Notes under the pieces: model-generated
Databases searched by the model: none
The model's input: only the letters and a program-made list of their open reading frames with translations
What the model was told of the DNA's origin: nothing
Shown: positions 1 to 8,768 of the stretch, one piece after another
Layout of the letters: each line of letters opens with the position of its first letter
Position numbering within the stretch: position 1 is the stretch's first letter
Program-made: the position numbers and the translations under genes
Origin: CAZKVJ01 sp964556225
GTDB taxonomy: Bacteria > Actinomycetota > Acidimicrobiia > Acidimicrobiales > Ilumatobacteraceae
DNA length: 64,000 nucleotides
Reading direction: 5' to 3'
NCBI GenBank assembly: GCA_964556225.1
Contig: CAZKVJ010000010.1
Coordinates: 76,489-140,488, forward strand

Positions 1-1318
1 TCGACTCGGTCAGGAAGGGATCCTCCTCACCGGACATCTTGTACACGACGCCGTCGCGGGACAGGGCGGACGAGTACTCGAAGTTGCGGGCGGCTTCGAT
101 GATCGACGCCCGGGTCAACCCCTCGGGTGACCCGGCCGCCTGCTTCAGGATCGCCACCATCAGCTCGGCCGTCACCCAGCCCTGGGTGCCGGTGGTGACC
201 TCGGCCGAGCTGCCCCGGTCGTTCATGAACTGCACGTACTCGGCCACGCCGGGCTCGCTCTGCACGGCGGGGTCGTTGACGTCCTTCAGGTCCTGCGCCG
301 TGTAGACGCCGTCGGCGGCCTCGCCCGCCGAGCCGAGGATCAGTGCGCTCGCGCAGGTGCTGGTGATGTACACCTTCGGGTCCCAGCCCGAGTTGGCGGC
401 CTTCGCATTGGCCAGCTCCGACAGGAACGTGGGGCACTGGCCGCCGAGCGGCACGGCCAGGATGGCATCCGGCGCCTTGTCGGCGATGGCGTTCAGCTGC
501 GCCGTCGGCGGGGCCTCGTCCGTCGCCTCGATCGTCTGCTCGTCGACGACCTCGAGGCCGTAGTCGGCGGCAACCTCGTTGAAGGCGTCGACGTAGAAGT
601 CACCGAACTCGCTGTTCACGGTGAACAGCGCCACGGTCGCGCCGTCGGGGAACTGCTCCTGCATGTTGACGGCGTAGATCTTGGCCTCGGTGTCGTACGG
701 CGCCAGGCGACCCGTGGTCCACGGGTAGTCGGCCACCTCTCCCCAGTCGGGCGACCCGGTGAGCGCCAGCATCTGGGGGACGCACTCCTCGTTCAACGTG
801 TCGCGCACGGCCAGGTTGTCCGGCGTGCCGATGATCCCGCTGAACAGGTGCACGCCCTGGTCGAGGAGCTTGTCGACCTCGCCGGGCGTCAGGTCCTTGT
901 TGTACTGGTCGTCACCGATGCTCAGCTCGATGGTGTAGCCCGGGATCAGCTCGTTCTCGTTGGCGTACTCGACGTAGGCCTCCAACCCGGTCTTCACGGG
1001 GGCGAACGCGATCGCGGCCACGCCGCCGGACAGCGGCATCACCGAGCCGACCTTGATGGTGCCTTCGATGGGCTCGTTGGCTGCGTCCTCGTCCACGCAG
1101 TCCCCGGTGTCGACCGTCCAGCCCTCGCCCGCCGGTGCCTCGGTGCCCTCTGGCGCCTCGGTCCCCTCCGGGGCTTCGGTGCCCTCTGGTGCCTCCGTGG
1201 CTTCGGTCACCGCCGGTGCCTCGGTGCCGGTCGTGTCGTCGTCGTCACCGCACGCCGCCAGCACGAGCACGCCCGCGGCGGTGAGTGCGGCGAACCTCGT
1301 CCATCGACGTCGCCTCAT
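1..1318 (-). CDS. Branched-chain amino acid ABC transporter, substrate-binding lipoprotein (partial, 3' end outside window)
   Basis: This is an extracytoplasmic receptor of the type I periplasmic-binding fold (LivJ/LivK-like) that delivers branched-chain amino acids or similar ligands to the membrane permeases encoded downstream. The start is ATG at 1318, preceded by AGGGAGGGA. Residues 1-23 form a lipoprotein signal with the lipobox LAAC followed by an Asp-rich stretch (GDDDD). A Thr-Glu-Ala-Pro linker of four 6-residue repeats precedes the mature domain, which opens with IKVGSVMPLSGG, typical of this family. The reading frame stays open to position 1, so the C-terminus is missing. The gene lies 12 bp downstream of livM in the same orientation and completes a five-gene liv operon. 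The substrate is not certain; such receptors also bind amides, urea or aromatic acids. Confidence 0.9.
   Translation of the reverse strand, partial: MRRRRWTRFAALTAAGVLVLAACGDDDDTTGTEAPAVTEATEAPEGTEAPEGTEAPEGTEAPAGEGWTVDTGDCVDEDAANEPIEGTIKVGSVMPLSGGVAAIAFAPVKTGLEAYVEYANENELIPGYTIELSIGDDQYNKDLTPGEVDKLLDQGVHLFSGIIGTPDNLAVRDTLNEECVPQMLALTGSPDWGEVADYPWTTGRLAPYDTEAKIYAVNMQEQFPDGATVALFTVNSEFGDFYVDAFNEVAADYGLEVVDEQTIEATDEAPPTAQLNAIADKAPDAILAVPLGGQCPTFLSELANAKAANSGWDPKVYITSTCASALILGSAGEAADGVYTAQDLKDVNDPAVQSEPGVAEYVQFMNDRGSSAEVTTGTQGWVTAELMVAILKQAAGSPEGLTRASIIEAARNFEYSSALSRDGVVYKMSGEEDPFLTES
1127..1198 (-). repeat. Four tandem 18-bp units encoding TEAPEG-type linker
   Basis: Four degenerate 18-bp units encode the repeated hexapeptide T-E-A-P-(E/A)-G in the receptor lipoprotein. 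They form a flexible acidic tether between the lipidated Cys and the binding domain. Synonymous differences between units suggest they are old rather than recently expanded. Confidence 0.8.
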
Positions 1319-1330
1319 TCCGTCCCTCCC

Positions 1331-2458
1331 TTACTGGTCGCTGGCACCGCTCGCCACCTCGGCGAGCGGCGGCGCCAGTGGCGGAGCACCGGTGACCGGT
1401 GCGGGGACGACCACCACCAGCTTGCGGCTGAGCCGCTTGAACAAGCCTACGAGACCGAAGGGGGCGACGAACATCAAGACGATCAGCGCGACGGCCAGGA
1501 TCATCGTGGCGGGCGAGGTGTCCGCCCAGCCGAACAGCCACCCGACGATCCCCTCGTTCGCCTCGCCCTGCTCGCGCGTGTAGTTGTCGAGCCAGACGTA
1601 GAGCAGCCCACCGACGATCGGCCCACCCAGCGTCCCGGCCCCGCCGACCACCATGACGAGCAGGAACACGATCGAACCGAGCAGCGTGATGTAGATGCTC
1701 TCGGGGGTGACGACCCCGGTGCGCGACGTGCTGAGGCAGCCGGCCAGCGCACAGACGGCCGCCGAGATGCCGAAGGCCAGCGTCTTCGTGGCAGCCAGGT
1801 TGACGCCCATCACCGCTGCCGCCGTCTCGTTGTCTCGGATCGCGATCATGGCCCGCCCCATGCGGCTCTTCACGATGCCGCGACACACCAGGTACGAGAT
1901 GACGAGCACGAACAGTGCCAACCAGTACGCGAACACGGCTCGGCCCTCCCGGCCCTTGAGCTCACCGAGGAGCCAGAGCTCGGGGAGCTCGTCGTACTTC
2001 ACGCTGTCGATGCCCTTCGCTCCCCCGGTCAGCCACTCGAGCTTCTTCCAGCGCATCAGCGTCGGGAACAGCACGGCCACCGCGAGCGTGACCAGGGCGA
2101 GGTAGATGCCCTTGATCCGCAGGGCCGGGAGCGCCAGCAGGCACCCGAACACGAAGGCGATCCCCGCCGCGGCGAAGAAGGTCATGCCGTGACCCCAGCC
2201 GTAGCGCTGCACCAAGATGCCCGTGGTGTACGCCCCGATCCCGTAGAAGGCCGAGTGGCCGATCGAGATCAGGCCGGTGTAGCCGAGCACCAGGTTGAGC
2301 GCCATCGCGGCGATGATGAGGATGAAGGCTTCGTTGAACTTGCCGACCGAACCGGTGGACATCTGCGTCGGCACGTAGATCGCGGCCAGCACGATGAGGG
2401 CGAAGCCGGCGAGGCGCAGCGCCCAGTGCCCGACGCTGTTCTCGGGGATCTTCAGCAC
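1331..2458 (-). CDS. livM: Branched-chain amino acid ABC transporter permease LivM
   Basis: This integral membrane permease forms the translocation channel together with LivH. The 375-residue product has about ten hydrophobic segments and the diagnostic LivM motif GYTGLISIGHSAFYGIGAY near residues 58-76. The C-terminal third carries the GAGTLGGPIVGG motif typical of the family. It lies 10 bp downstream of livH and 12 bp upstream of the receptor gene, all on the minus strand, so the genes are very likely co-transcribed. Length agrees with family norms. Confidence 0.92.
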   Translation of the reverse strand: MLKIPENSVGHWALRLAGFALIVLAAIYVPTQMSTGSVGKFNEAFILIIAAMALNLVLGYTGLISIGHSAFYGIGAYTTGILVQRYGWGHGMTFFAAAGIAFVFGCLLALPALRIKGIYLALVTLAVAVLFPTLMRWKKLEWLTGGAKGIDSVKYDELPELWLLGELKGREGRAVFAYWLALFVLVISYLVCRGIVKSRMGRAMIAIRDNETAAAVMGVNLAATKTLAFGISAAVCALAGCLSTSRTGVVTPESIYITLLGSIVFLLVMVVGGAGTLGGPIVGGLLYVWLDNYTREQGEANEGIVGWLFGWADTSPATMILAVALIVLMFVAPFGLVGLFKRLSRKLVVVVPAPVTGAPPLAPPLAEVASGASDQ

Positions 2459-2468
2459 GCGTCGCCTC

Positions 2469-3368
2469 CTAGACCCGCTCGACCCGCTCCGAGCCGAACA
2501 GGCCCGACGGCTTGAACAGCAGCACCACGAAGATGATCAGCAGCGCGACTGTGAGCTTGAGCTCCTGACCGATCCACTCCGACTGGTAGCCGGCGATCAT
2601 GTTCTCGATCACGCCGATCGACAGCCCCCCGATGACCGCGCCGCCGAGGCTGTCGAAGCCACCGAGCGTCGCCGCCGCCGAGGCGTACACGAAGTACGAG
2701 AACATCAGCCCCGGCGTGACCGAGCCGGTGATCCCCGCCACCAGCGCACCGGCCAGCGCGCCCATCGCCGCGGCGATCCCCCACGACGCCGACAGCACGG
2801 TGCCGGTGCGGATCCCGACCAGGCGCGACGACTCCGGGTTGCTGGCGACGGCCCGCATCGCCAGGCCGAACTTCGTCTTCGCGAAGAGGAGGAACAGCAG
2901 GCCCATCAGCGCGAGCGCCACCAACAGCACGCCGATCGACTCGTAGCGCCAGACCGCGCCCGCGATCTTCACGAAGTCGTCCGGATCGGACGGGAACAGC
3001 GACGGCATGACCTCCTGGGGAAGGGCGCCCCAGATCGCCGAGGCGAGCGAGTTCAACCCCAGGAAGAGAGCGATCGTCACGACGAACACTGCGAAGGGGG
3101 ATCGCTTCGCCACCGGACGGATGATCACCTTCTCGGTCGCCCCGCCGAGGAAGAAGCTGATGACCATCCCCAGCGCCACCGCCGGCCAGATGGGGATGCC
3201 CCAGTCGTTCAGCTGCCAGATGATGAACGCACTGAACATCGCCATCTCGCCCTGGGCGAAGTTCAGGTTGCCCGTCCCCCGGAACACCACCACCAAGCTG
3301 AGCGCCAGCAAGGCGTAGATGGACCCGGAGGACAAGCCGTCGAACAGGTATTGAAGGAAGCGCTCCAT
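2469..3368 (-). CDS. livH: Branched-chain amino acid ABC transporter permease LivH
   Basis: This is the second transmembrane subunit of the transporter. The 299-residue product is almost entirely hydrophobic, with the N-terminal motif SGSIYALLALSLVVVFRGTG and NFAQGEMAMF, which are characteristic of LivH. The C-terminal half contains GITGSVTPGLMFSYFVYASAA and the ending LLFKPSGLFG shared by LivH/LivM proteins. It starts 2 bp after the stop of livF and precedes livM by 10 bp. The tight packing supports one polycistronic transcript. Confidence 0.93.
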   Translation of the reverse strand: MERFLQYLFDGLSSGSIYALLALSLVVVFRGTGNLNFAQGEMAMFSAFIIWQLNDWGIPIWPAVALGMVISFFLGGATEKVIIRPVAKRSPFAVFVVTIALFLGLNSLASAIWGALPQEVMPSLFPSDPDDFVKIAGAVWRYESIGVLLVALALMGLLFLLFAKTKFGLAMRAVASNPESSRLVGIRTGTVLSASWGIAAAMGALAGALVAGITGSVTPGLMFSYFVYASAAATLGGFDSLGGAVIGGLSIGVIENMIAGYQSEWIGQELKLTVALLIIFVVLLFKPSGLFGSERVERV

Positions 3369-3370
3369 GC

Positions 3371-4081
3371 TCAGTACCCCAGGTAGGCCTTGCGGATGCT
3401 GTCGTCACTGGCGATCTGCTCCGACGTGCCACTGGCGACGATGCGGCCCGTCTCCAGCAGGTACACACGGTGAGCGATCTTGAGGGCGAGGTTGGCGTTC
3501 TGCTCGACGAGCAGCACCGAGAGCCCCCGGTCGCGGTTCAGACGGCCGATCACGTCGAACAGCTCCTGCGTGACGATGGGCGCCAGGCCGAGGCTCGGCT
3601 CGTCACACAGCAGCAGCTTGGGCCGGCACATCAGCGCCCGAGCGATGGCGAGCATCTGCTGCTCGCCGCCGGAGAGGCTGCCGGCCTTCTGTGAACGCCG
3701 GTCGGCCAGGCGCGGGAAGACGCCGAACCACTCGTCGAGATCCTCCCTCACGCCCCCGTCTCGCCGCACGTACGCGCCGGCGAGCAGGTTGTCCTCGACG
3801 GTCAGGTCCGGGAACGTGCCCCGGCCCTGGGGAACCTGCGCGATGCCCAGGCGCACGATGGCGTCGGGGCTGGCGCTGCCGATGTGCTGCCCCGCGAAGG
3901 TGACGGCGCCCTTCCTCGGGATGGTGCCGGAGACGGCCCGCATCGTGGTCGTCTTCCCTGCTCCGTTGGCGCCGAGGATGACGACGACCTCACCCTCTTC
4001 GACCCGGAGGTCGAGCGCATGAAGGACCTGCACGGGCCCGTAACCGGCCATGAGCCCGCTGACTTCGAGGAGGGCACTCAT
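3371..4081 (-). CDS. livF: Branched-chain amino acid ABC transporter ATP-binding protein LivF
   Basis: This is one of two cytoplasmic ATPase subunits powering the importer. The 236-residue protein shows Walker A (GANGAGKT, about residues 37-44), the Q-loop, the signature LSGGEQQ (about 138-144), Walker B (LLLCDEPS) and the H-loop replaced by the LVEQN motif typical of LivF. It ends in the family-typical AYLGY. Its ATG overlaps the livG stop codon in an ATGA sequence (4078-4081), implying translational coupling. Length is standard for LivF. Confidence 0.94.
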   Translation of the reverse strand: MSALLEVSGLMAGYGPVQVLHALDLRVEEGEVVVILGANGAGKTTTMRAVSGTIPRKGAVTFAGQHIGSASPDAIVRLGIAQVPQGRGTFPDLTVEDNLLAGAYVRRDGGVREDLDEWFGVFPRLADRRSQKAGSLSGGEQQMLAIARALMCRPKLLLCDEPSLGLAPIVTQELFDVIGRLNRDRGLSVLLVEQNANLALKIAHRVYLLETGRIVASGTSEQIASDDSIRKAYLGY

Positions 4082-4839
4082 GCCGACGTCCCGAGGTACG
4101 CCTCGATCACGGCCGGGTCGGTGCGGACGGCGTCGGGCGCCCCCTCGGCGATCTTGCGGCCGAAGTCCATCGCCACCACCTTGTCGGAGATCTTCATGAC
4201 CATGGCCATGTGGTGCTCCACCAGCAGGACCGTGAGGTCGAACTGCTGGCGGATCGACCTGATCGTCTCGCCGAGCTCGTCGACCTCGCTGTGGGTCAGC
4301 CCTGATGCCGGCTCGTCCATCAGCAGGAACTGCGGCCGGGCGGCCAGCGCTCGCGCGATCTCGAGCCGCTTGAGCGTGCCGAAGGGAAGGCCCATCGCCG
4401 GGCGGTGGGCCAGCGGGCCGAGACCCAGCTCGGCGAGCAGCTCGCCGGAGAACTGGCGGATGCGGCGGTTCTCCCGGCCGGCGCCGAGCCGCAGGATCGC
4501 TCGGGTGAACCCGACGGACCCCTGGCTGTGGGCGCCGACCATCACGTTCTCGAGCAGGGTCATGGTGGGGAACAGCGCCAGGTTCTGGAACGTCCGGGCC
4601 ACGCCCACCTTGGCGATGGCGTGGGCAGGGAGGTTCAACAGCTCGGTGCCGTTGAACAGCACGACACCGGCGCTGGGTTGGTAGATCCGGCTCACGACGT
4701 TGAACATCGTCGTCTTGCCAGCGCCGTTCGGACCGATGAGCCCGCAGATCTGGCCCTCGTCGATGGTGAACGACAGCCCGTCGAGCGCCACGATGCCGCC
4801 GAAGCGCACCGTCACGTCTCGCACGTCGAGCAGCGTCAT
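4078..4839 (-). CDS. livG: Branched-chain amino acid ABC transporter ATP-binding protein LivG
   Basis: This is the partner ATPase of LivF and the first gene of the liv operon. The start chosen is ATG 4839, which has a GGGGAG Shine-Dalgarno sequence just upstream; an in-frame upstream start at 4887 has no such support. The 253-residue protein has Walker A GPNGAGKT, the LivG-specific VARTFQN motif, a degenerate signature (LPFGTLKRLEIARAL), Walker B LLMDEPASGLTHSE and the LVEHHMAMVM H-loop region. These features separate LivG from LivF. It ends in the ATGA overlap with livF. Confidence 0.93.
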   Translation of the reverse strand: MTLLDVRDVTVRFGGIVALDGLSFTIDEGQICGLIGPNGAGKTTMFNVVSRIYQPSAGVVLFNGTELLNLPAHAIAKVGVARTFQNLALFPTMTLLENVMVGAHSQGSVGFTRAILRLGAGRENRRIRQFSGELLAELGLGPLAHRPAMGLPFGTLKRLEIARALAARPQFLLMDEPASGLTHSEVDELGETIRSIRQQFDLTVLLVEHHMAMVMKISDKVVAMDFGRKIAEGAPDAVRTDPAVIEAYLGTSA

Positions 4840-4903
4840 CTCCCCGTTCCCCTCGTGGCAGGCCGTGGCCCGGCTTGGTGGGCGCACCGTAGCAGCCGGC
4901 CCT

Positions 4904-6520
4904 CTACGCGACAGCCTCTTGCGCCTCCTTGGTGGCCGGGGTCGACGGCAGGCGACGAGCAGCGAACAGTGCCGCCACGCCGAGCGCGGCCAGGATCGAC
5001 AGGGACACCTGCAGCGCCTCGATCCGGGCCTGCTCGTTCTCCTCGACGATGGCGTCGGCGACGTCCGGGCGCACCCCGGCCTCGTCGAGCGCGGCCTCCA
5101 GGTCGGCGTCGGAGATGAACGGGATCCCGCCCGCCAGCTCGACCTCGGCCGAGTCCGCCATCCGGTCGGGCACGTCCGGGTTGTCCTGGATCCCGCTCAG
5201 GAACGACGACGTGAGCGCGGCGATGAGCGCGGCGCCGGCCAGCGCGGTCCCGATCGACGCGCCGAGGTTCGTCACGGTGTTCTGCAGCCCTCCGACCTCG
5301 CCGCTTCGCTCGTCGGGAACGCTGGACACGGTCACCGCGCCGAGCTGCGACGCCAGGGCGCCCACGCCGAGGCCGGCCAGGACGAGCGGCCAGGTGACGA
5401 CCTCCGGGCCGACGCCGACGTCGAGCAGGACGACGAGCAGCACGATGCCGGCCAGGAGCGCCACGAAGCCGAGCTCGCTGACCCGCCGGGGCGAGGCCGT
5501 CGGGAACAGCTTCGGCACGCCGACCGCCGCCACGAGCAGCGCGACCGACAACGGCATCAGCCGGACCCCGGTGGCGATCGGTGACAGCCCGAGGGCGACC
5601 GACAGGAACAGCGGGATCGTGAAGAACAACCCCGCCTGCAGCAGGTACTGGAAGAAGAACGACCCGAGCCCCGACCGCAGCATCGGGACCCGCACCAGCC
5701 CCGGGTCGACCAGCGGCTCTCCCCCGCGAGCCGCCACGCGGTGCAACCAGAGCACGAAGACCCACAGCACGGCCCCACCGGCCAGGATCAGCCAGATCGA
5801 CGGCGACAGCCCGAACCACTCCGGCGCGTCGGGCTTCGGCTGGATGAGCCCCCAGCTGCCGGAGCGCAGGATGCCGAACACTGCGAGCGCCAGCCCGGCG
5901 GCCGACAGCACGGCACCGACGAGGTCGAGGTGCACCCCCTCCTCCGGCGGGGTGTCGGCCATCCGTCGGGAGAAGGCCACGATGACGATGACGAGCAGCA
6001 CCTCGCCGACGAACACCAGCCGCCACGACAGGTAGGTGGTGAAGAACCCCCCGATCAGCGGGCCCGCGGCGACGGCGACCGCTCCGGCGGCGGCGACGAG
6101 CCCGTAGGCCCGCGGCCGGTCGGCCCGGTCGAAGTTCGACGCCACCAGCGCCACGATCGCCGGCATGATGAGCGCCGCGCCCAGCCCCTCGAGCAGGGAC
6201 CAGCCGAACAGCAGCACGGGAAGGCTCTGCGCCAGCGCGGTGATGAACGACCCGCTCGCATAGACGGCGCAGCCGATGCCGAACGCCCGCTTGCGCCCGA
6301 TGATCTGGCCGATCTTGCCGCCCGTGATCATGCAGGACGCCATCACCAGCGTGTAGAGGGTGATGGCGGTCTGGATGCCGGTGACGGTCGTGCCGACGTC
6401 CTTCGCGACCGTCGCGATCGAGACGTTCATCACCGAGCTGTCCAGTGTCATCACGAACTGGCCGGCCGCGAGCGATACCAGCACCGTCCCCGCCGCCCGC
6501 GATGTCGTCGTGTCGTCCAT
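4904..6520 (-). CDS. DHA2-family (EmrB/QacA-like) drug efflux MFS transporter
   Basis: This is a proton-coupled multidrug exporter of the 14-helix DHA2 family. The chosen start at 6520 gives 538 residues beginning MDDTTTSR; the longer open frame upstream runs through the palindromic repeat and has no protein-like character. The first helix carries LDSSVMNVSIATV, the DHA2 signature (LDxTVVNVALP-type), followed by a motif A equivalent GKIGQIIGRKRAF. Helices continue to about residue 410, then a predicted extracytoplasmic segment, a final helix and a short tail. It lies alone, convergent with nothing and divergent from the DUF305 gene across repeat copy 1. Substrate is unknown. Confidence 0.88.
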   Translation of the reverse strand: MDDTTTSRAAGTVLVSLAAGQFVMTLDSSVMNVSIATVAKDVGTTVTGIQTAITLYTLVMASCMITGGKIGQIIGRKRAFGIGCAVYASGSFITALAQSLPVLLFGWSLLEGLGAALIMPAIVALVASNFDRADRPRAYGLVAAAGAVAVAAGPLIGGFFTTYLSWRLVFVGEVLLVIVIVAFSRRMADTPPEEGVHLDLVGAVLSAAGLALAVFGILRSGSWGLIQPKPDAPEWFGLSPSIWLILAGGAVLWVFVLWLHRVAARGGEPLVDPGLVRVPMLRSGLGSFFFQYLLQAGLFFTIPLFLSVALGLSPIATGVRLMPLSVALLVAAVGVPKLFPTASPRRVSELGFVALLAGIVLLVVLLDVGVGPEVVTWPLVLAGLGVGALASQLGAVTVSSVPDERSGEVGGLQNTVTNLGASIGTALAGAALIAALTSSFLSGIQDNPDVPDRMADSAEVELAGGIPFISDADLEAALDEAGVRPDVADAIVEENEQARIEALQVSLSILAALGVAALFAARRLPSTPATKEAQEAVA

Positions 6521-6526
6521 CCCCCA

Positions 6527-6579
6527 CCGTTCTGGTCCCAGGAAGTAGCGCTGAGCGCTACCACAGGGTGCCAGAACGG
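6527..6579. repeat. Palindromic repeat, copy 1 (rearranged), between divergent genes
   Basis: The outer arms CCGTTCTGG and CCAGAACGG and the central GTAGCGCT-G-AGCGCTAC match the copy at 14162-14214. The segment between them is asymmetric here: TCCCAGGAA on the left but CACAGGGTG on the right. The element sits directly upstream of both the MFS start (6520) and the DUF305 start (6609), so here it cannot act as a terminator at gene ends. Confidence 0.85.
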
Positions 6580-6608
6580 AGGGGGGGTCGACGTGGGATG
6601 CTGCGGGG

Positions 6609-7286
6609 GTGACGACTCCGGTCTCCGCTGCCGACGAGGCGGCGATCGAACCCGACGCCGACGACATCGAGATCCTGCCGTGGTGGCGGAGCCCGCTGAA
6701 CCTGGCCGCGCTGGGGGTTGCGGTCCTGGTGCTCGGGCTGGGGCTCGGGTACTGGTGGGCGGACCGGTCCACGTCGGCGAACCCCAACGACGTCGACATC
6801 GGCTTCCTGCAGGACATGCGCACGCACCACGAGCAGGCCGTGAACATGTCGATGATCTACCTGGCCGCAGCACGCGGCGGCGGCGATCCGGTGCTGCAGA
6901 ACATCGCCCGCGAGATCGCCACCGGGCAGTCGATGGAGATCGGCCGGATGGTGCAGCTGCTGCGGGTGTGGGGTGAGGACGAAGCCAACATGACGGACCA
7001 GGCCATGGCCTGGATGGACGAGCCGGTGCCGCTCGATCGCATGCCCGGGCTCGCCTCCGAGGACGACCTGCAGACGCTGGCCCGCTCGACCGGGGTGGAC
7101 GCCGACCTCACGTTCATCCGGCTGATGACCGCGCACCACGAGGGCGGCATCCACATGGCCGAGCGGGCGATGGCCGACGCCAAAGAAGAAGAGGTCCGCC
7201 TGATGGCCGAGTCGATGGTCAGGGCGCAGACGGGCGACCTGTTCGAGCTGGGCGAGATCGAGACCCGCCTCGGCGCGGCGTCGTGA
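6609..7286 (+). CDS. DUF305 domain-containing membrane-anchored protein
   Basis: DUF305 proteins are ferritin-like four-helix bundles with paired His residues, often linked to metal (copper or iron) handling. The GTG start at 6609 gives 225 residues. A single membrane segment lies at about 30-50, followed by an outward-facing domain. Two DUF305 hallmarks are present: QDMRTHHEQAVNMS near residue 70 and LMTAHHEGGIHMAE near residue 178. Other members are secreted or anchored in the same way. The gene precedes a zinc-metallopeptidase gene by about 50 bp. A metal-related role is inferred from the family only. Confidence 0.88.
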   Translation: MTTPVSAADEAAIEPDADDIEILPWWRSPLNLAALGVAVLVLGLGLGYWWADRSTSANPNDVDIGFLQDMRTHHEQAVNMSMIYLAAARGGGDPVLQNIAREIATGQSMEIGRMVQLLRVWGEDEANMTDQAMAWMDEPVPLDRMPGLASEDDLQTLARSTGVDADLTFIRLMTAHHEGGIHMAERAMADAKEEEVRLMAESMVRAQTGDLFELGEIETRLGAAS

Positions 7287-7321
7287 GCCGGGGGTGCCGA
7301 GGCTCGGCCGGATGCGATCCG

Positions 7322-7327
7322 TATGCT
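7322..7327 (+). promoter_or_regulatory. TATGCT -10 box of a leaderless promoter
   Basis: TATGCT matches the TANNNT consensus and ends 7 nt before the GTG at 7335. That spacing would place the transcription start on the start codon itself. It favours GTG 7335 over the ATG at 7323, which lies inside the box. Confidence 0.55.
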
Positions 7328-7334
7328 CGGAGAC

Positions 7335-8768
7335 GTGCGTCTGCGACCCCTTGTGCTGCTGAGCGCAGCCGCCATCGGCGTGGCCGCCTGCGCGTCGACG
7401 GACCCCGGCGTCACTGCGGTGCGCTCCCGCACTGGCGACAGCGCCCGCCCGGCGGACCCGGAGATCGAGGTGCCACAGGGCGGGTTCGAGCTGGACCCCG
7501 ACAAGCCGCCCCAGGACTACGACGGCTACCTGCTCGCGGCCACCAAGGACATCGCCGCGTTCTGGGCCCAGGAGTATCCCGACAGCTTTGGCGCTGCGTA
7601 CGTCGAGCTGCAGGGCGGCATCTGGCCGGTGTACCCGGGCAAGACGGGGGTCCCGGGATGCGGCACGCCGGAGACCAGCTTTGCCGACGTCGAGGGCAAC
7701 GCCTTCTACTGCAGCCTCGGCGACTTCATGGCCTATGACGACGCGACGCTGTTCCCCCAGCTCGACCGAGACATCGGCCGGGCGGTCATCGCGCTCGTGC
7801 TCGCCCACGAGTGGGGCCACGCCATCCAGGGGACGGACCGCCTCGAGGTGATCGGCACCATCCCGACCGTCATCAGCGAGCTGCAGGCCGACTGCTTCGC
7901 CGGCGCCTGGGCCGCACACGCGACCACGTCCGCCGACGAGCAGCTCGCCTTCGACGACGCCGACGTGCGCGCCGGTCTGGTCGGCATGATCTACGTCGCC
8001 GACGTCCCGGGGTCTTCAGAGACCGACCCCAACGCCCACGGCTCCGCCTTCGACCGGGTGGGAGCGTTCGAGGACGGCTTCAAGAACGGCGTCGCCCAGT
8101 GCGCCACCTACCTCGACTCGCCACCCGACCCGCTCCAGTTCACGTTCACGACCGAAGAGCTCACCGACCCGACGCGGCGCAACCCCAGCGATGCGGCGTT
8201 CGACGATCTGGTCCAGTTCATCCCCGAGGATCTCGAGCGGTTCTGGACGCTCGCCTTCGAGGGCACCGAGGTGACGTTCACGCCTCCCACCACCCGGTTC
8301 TTCCCCACCGAGGGCCCGTACCCGAGCTGCGCCGGCGTGCCCGACGACGCGTTCCCACGGAACGTGTTCTTCTGCGAGTCCTCCAACGAGGTCCTCGTCG
8401 ACCAGGACCTCGCGCTCGAGCTCTACGAGATCATCGGCGACTTCACCCTCGGCTACCTCGTCGGCAACGCCTGGAGCGATGCCGTCCAGGTGGCGCTCGA
8501 CACCGGGCTCGAGGGCGAGGAGCGGGCGCTGCTGAACGACTGCCTGACCGGGGCGTGGACCGGCGACCTCATCCCTGACGACGTCCGCCAAGCCAGCAAC
8601 GAACAGCCGGTGACCATCTCCCCCGGCGACCTCGACGAGGCGGTCATCGTCGCCGTGCGCGTCGGCGACGACGGCGCGAACGACAACGTCGTGGGCAGCG
8701 CCTTCGAGAAGATCGACGCGTTCCGCGCCGGCGTGCTCGGTGGCCTCGACGCCTGCTCCGAGCGGTGA
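7335..8768 (+). CDS. Putative neutral zinc metallopeptidase, lipoprotein
   Basis: This is a secreted, lipid-anchored protein with the gluzincin-type motif HEWGH at residues 158-162 and a downstream acidic residue in ELQADC (about 182), the arrangement of the YpfJ-like neutral zinc metallopeptidase family. The start GTG 7335 is chosen because a TATGCT box lies 7 nt upstream and because it begins a compact lipoprotein signal (VRLRPLVLL...GVAAC). The C-terminal half (residues 250-477) has several conserved Cys and no motif I recognise. Its stop overlaps the start of the Ppx gene in GTGA, so the two are coupled. Proteolytic activity is inferred. Confidence 0.82.
   Translation: MRLRPLVLLSAAAIGVAACASTDPGVTAVRSRTGDSARPADPEIEVPQGGFELDPDKPPQDYDGYLLAATKDIAAFWAQEYPDSFGAAYVELQGGIWPVYPGKTGVPGCGTPETSFADVEGNAFYCSLGDFMAYDDATLFPQLDRDIGRAVIALVLAHEWGHAIQGTDRLEVIGTIPTVISELQADCFAGAWAAHATTSADEQLAFDDADVRAGLVGMIYVADVPGSSETDPNAHGSAFDRVGAFEDGFKNGVAQCATYLDSPPDPLQFTFTTEELTDPTRRNPSDAAFDDLVQFIPEDLERFWTLAFEGTEVTFTPPTTRFFPTEGPYPSCAGVPDDAFPRNVFFCESSNEVLVDQDLALELYEIIGDFTLGYLVGNAWSDAVQVALDTGLEGEERALLNDCLTGAWTGDLIPDDVRQASNEQPVTISPGDLDEAVIVAVRVGDDGANDNVVGSAFEKIDAFRAGVLGGLDACSER

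Noticed and set aside
848..2515. 555-codon plus-strand open frame over livM and the receptor gene
   Set aside because: Low-complexity Arg/His/Gly-rich translation antisense to clear transporter genes; typical of shadow frames in GC-rich DNA.
4840..4887. Upstream start for LivG at 4887
   Set aside because: The extra 16 residues are not part of the family and ATG 4839 has a good GGGGAG ribosome-binding site.
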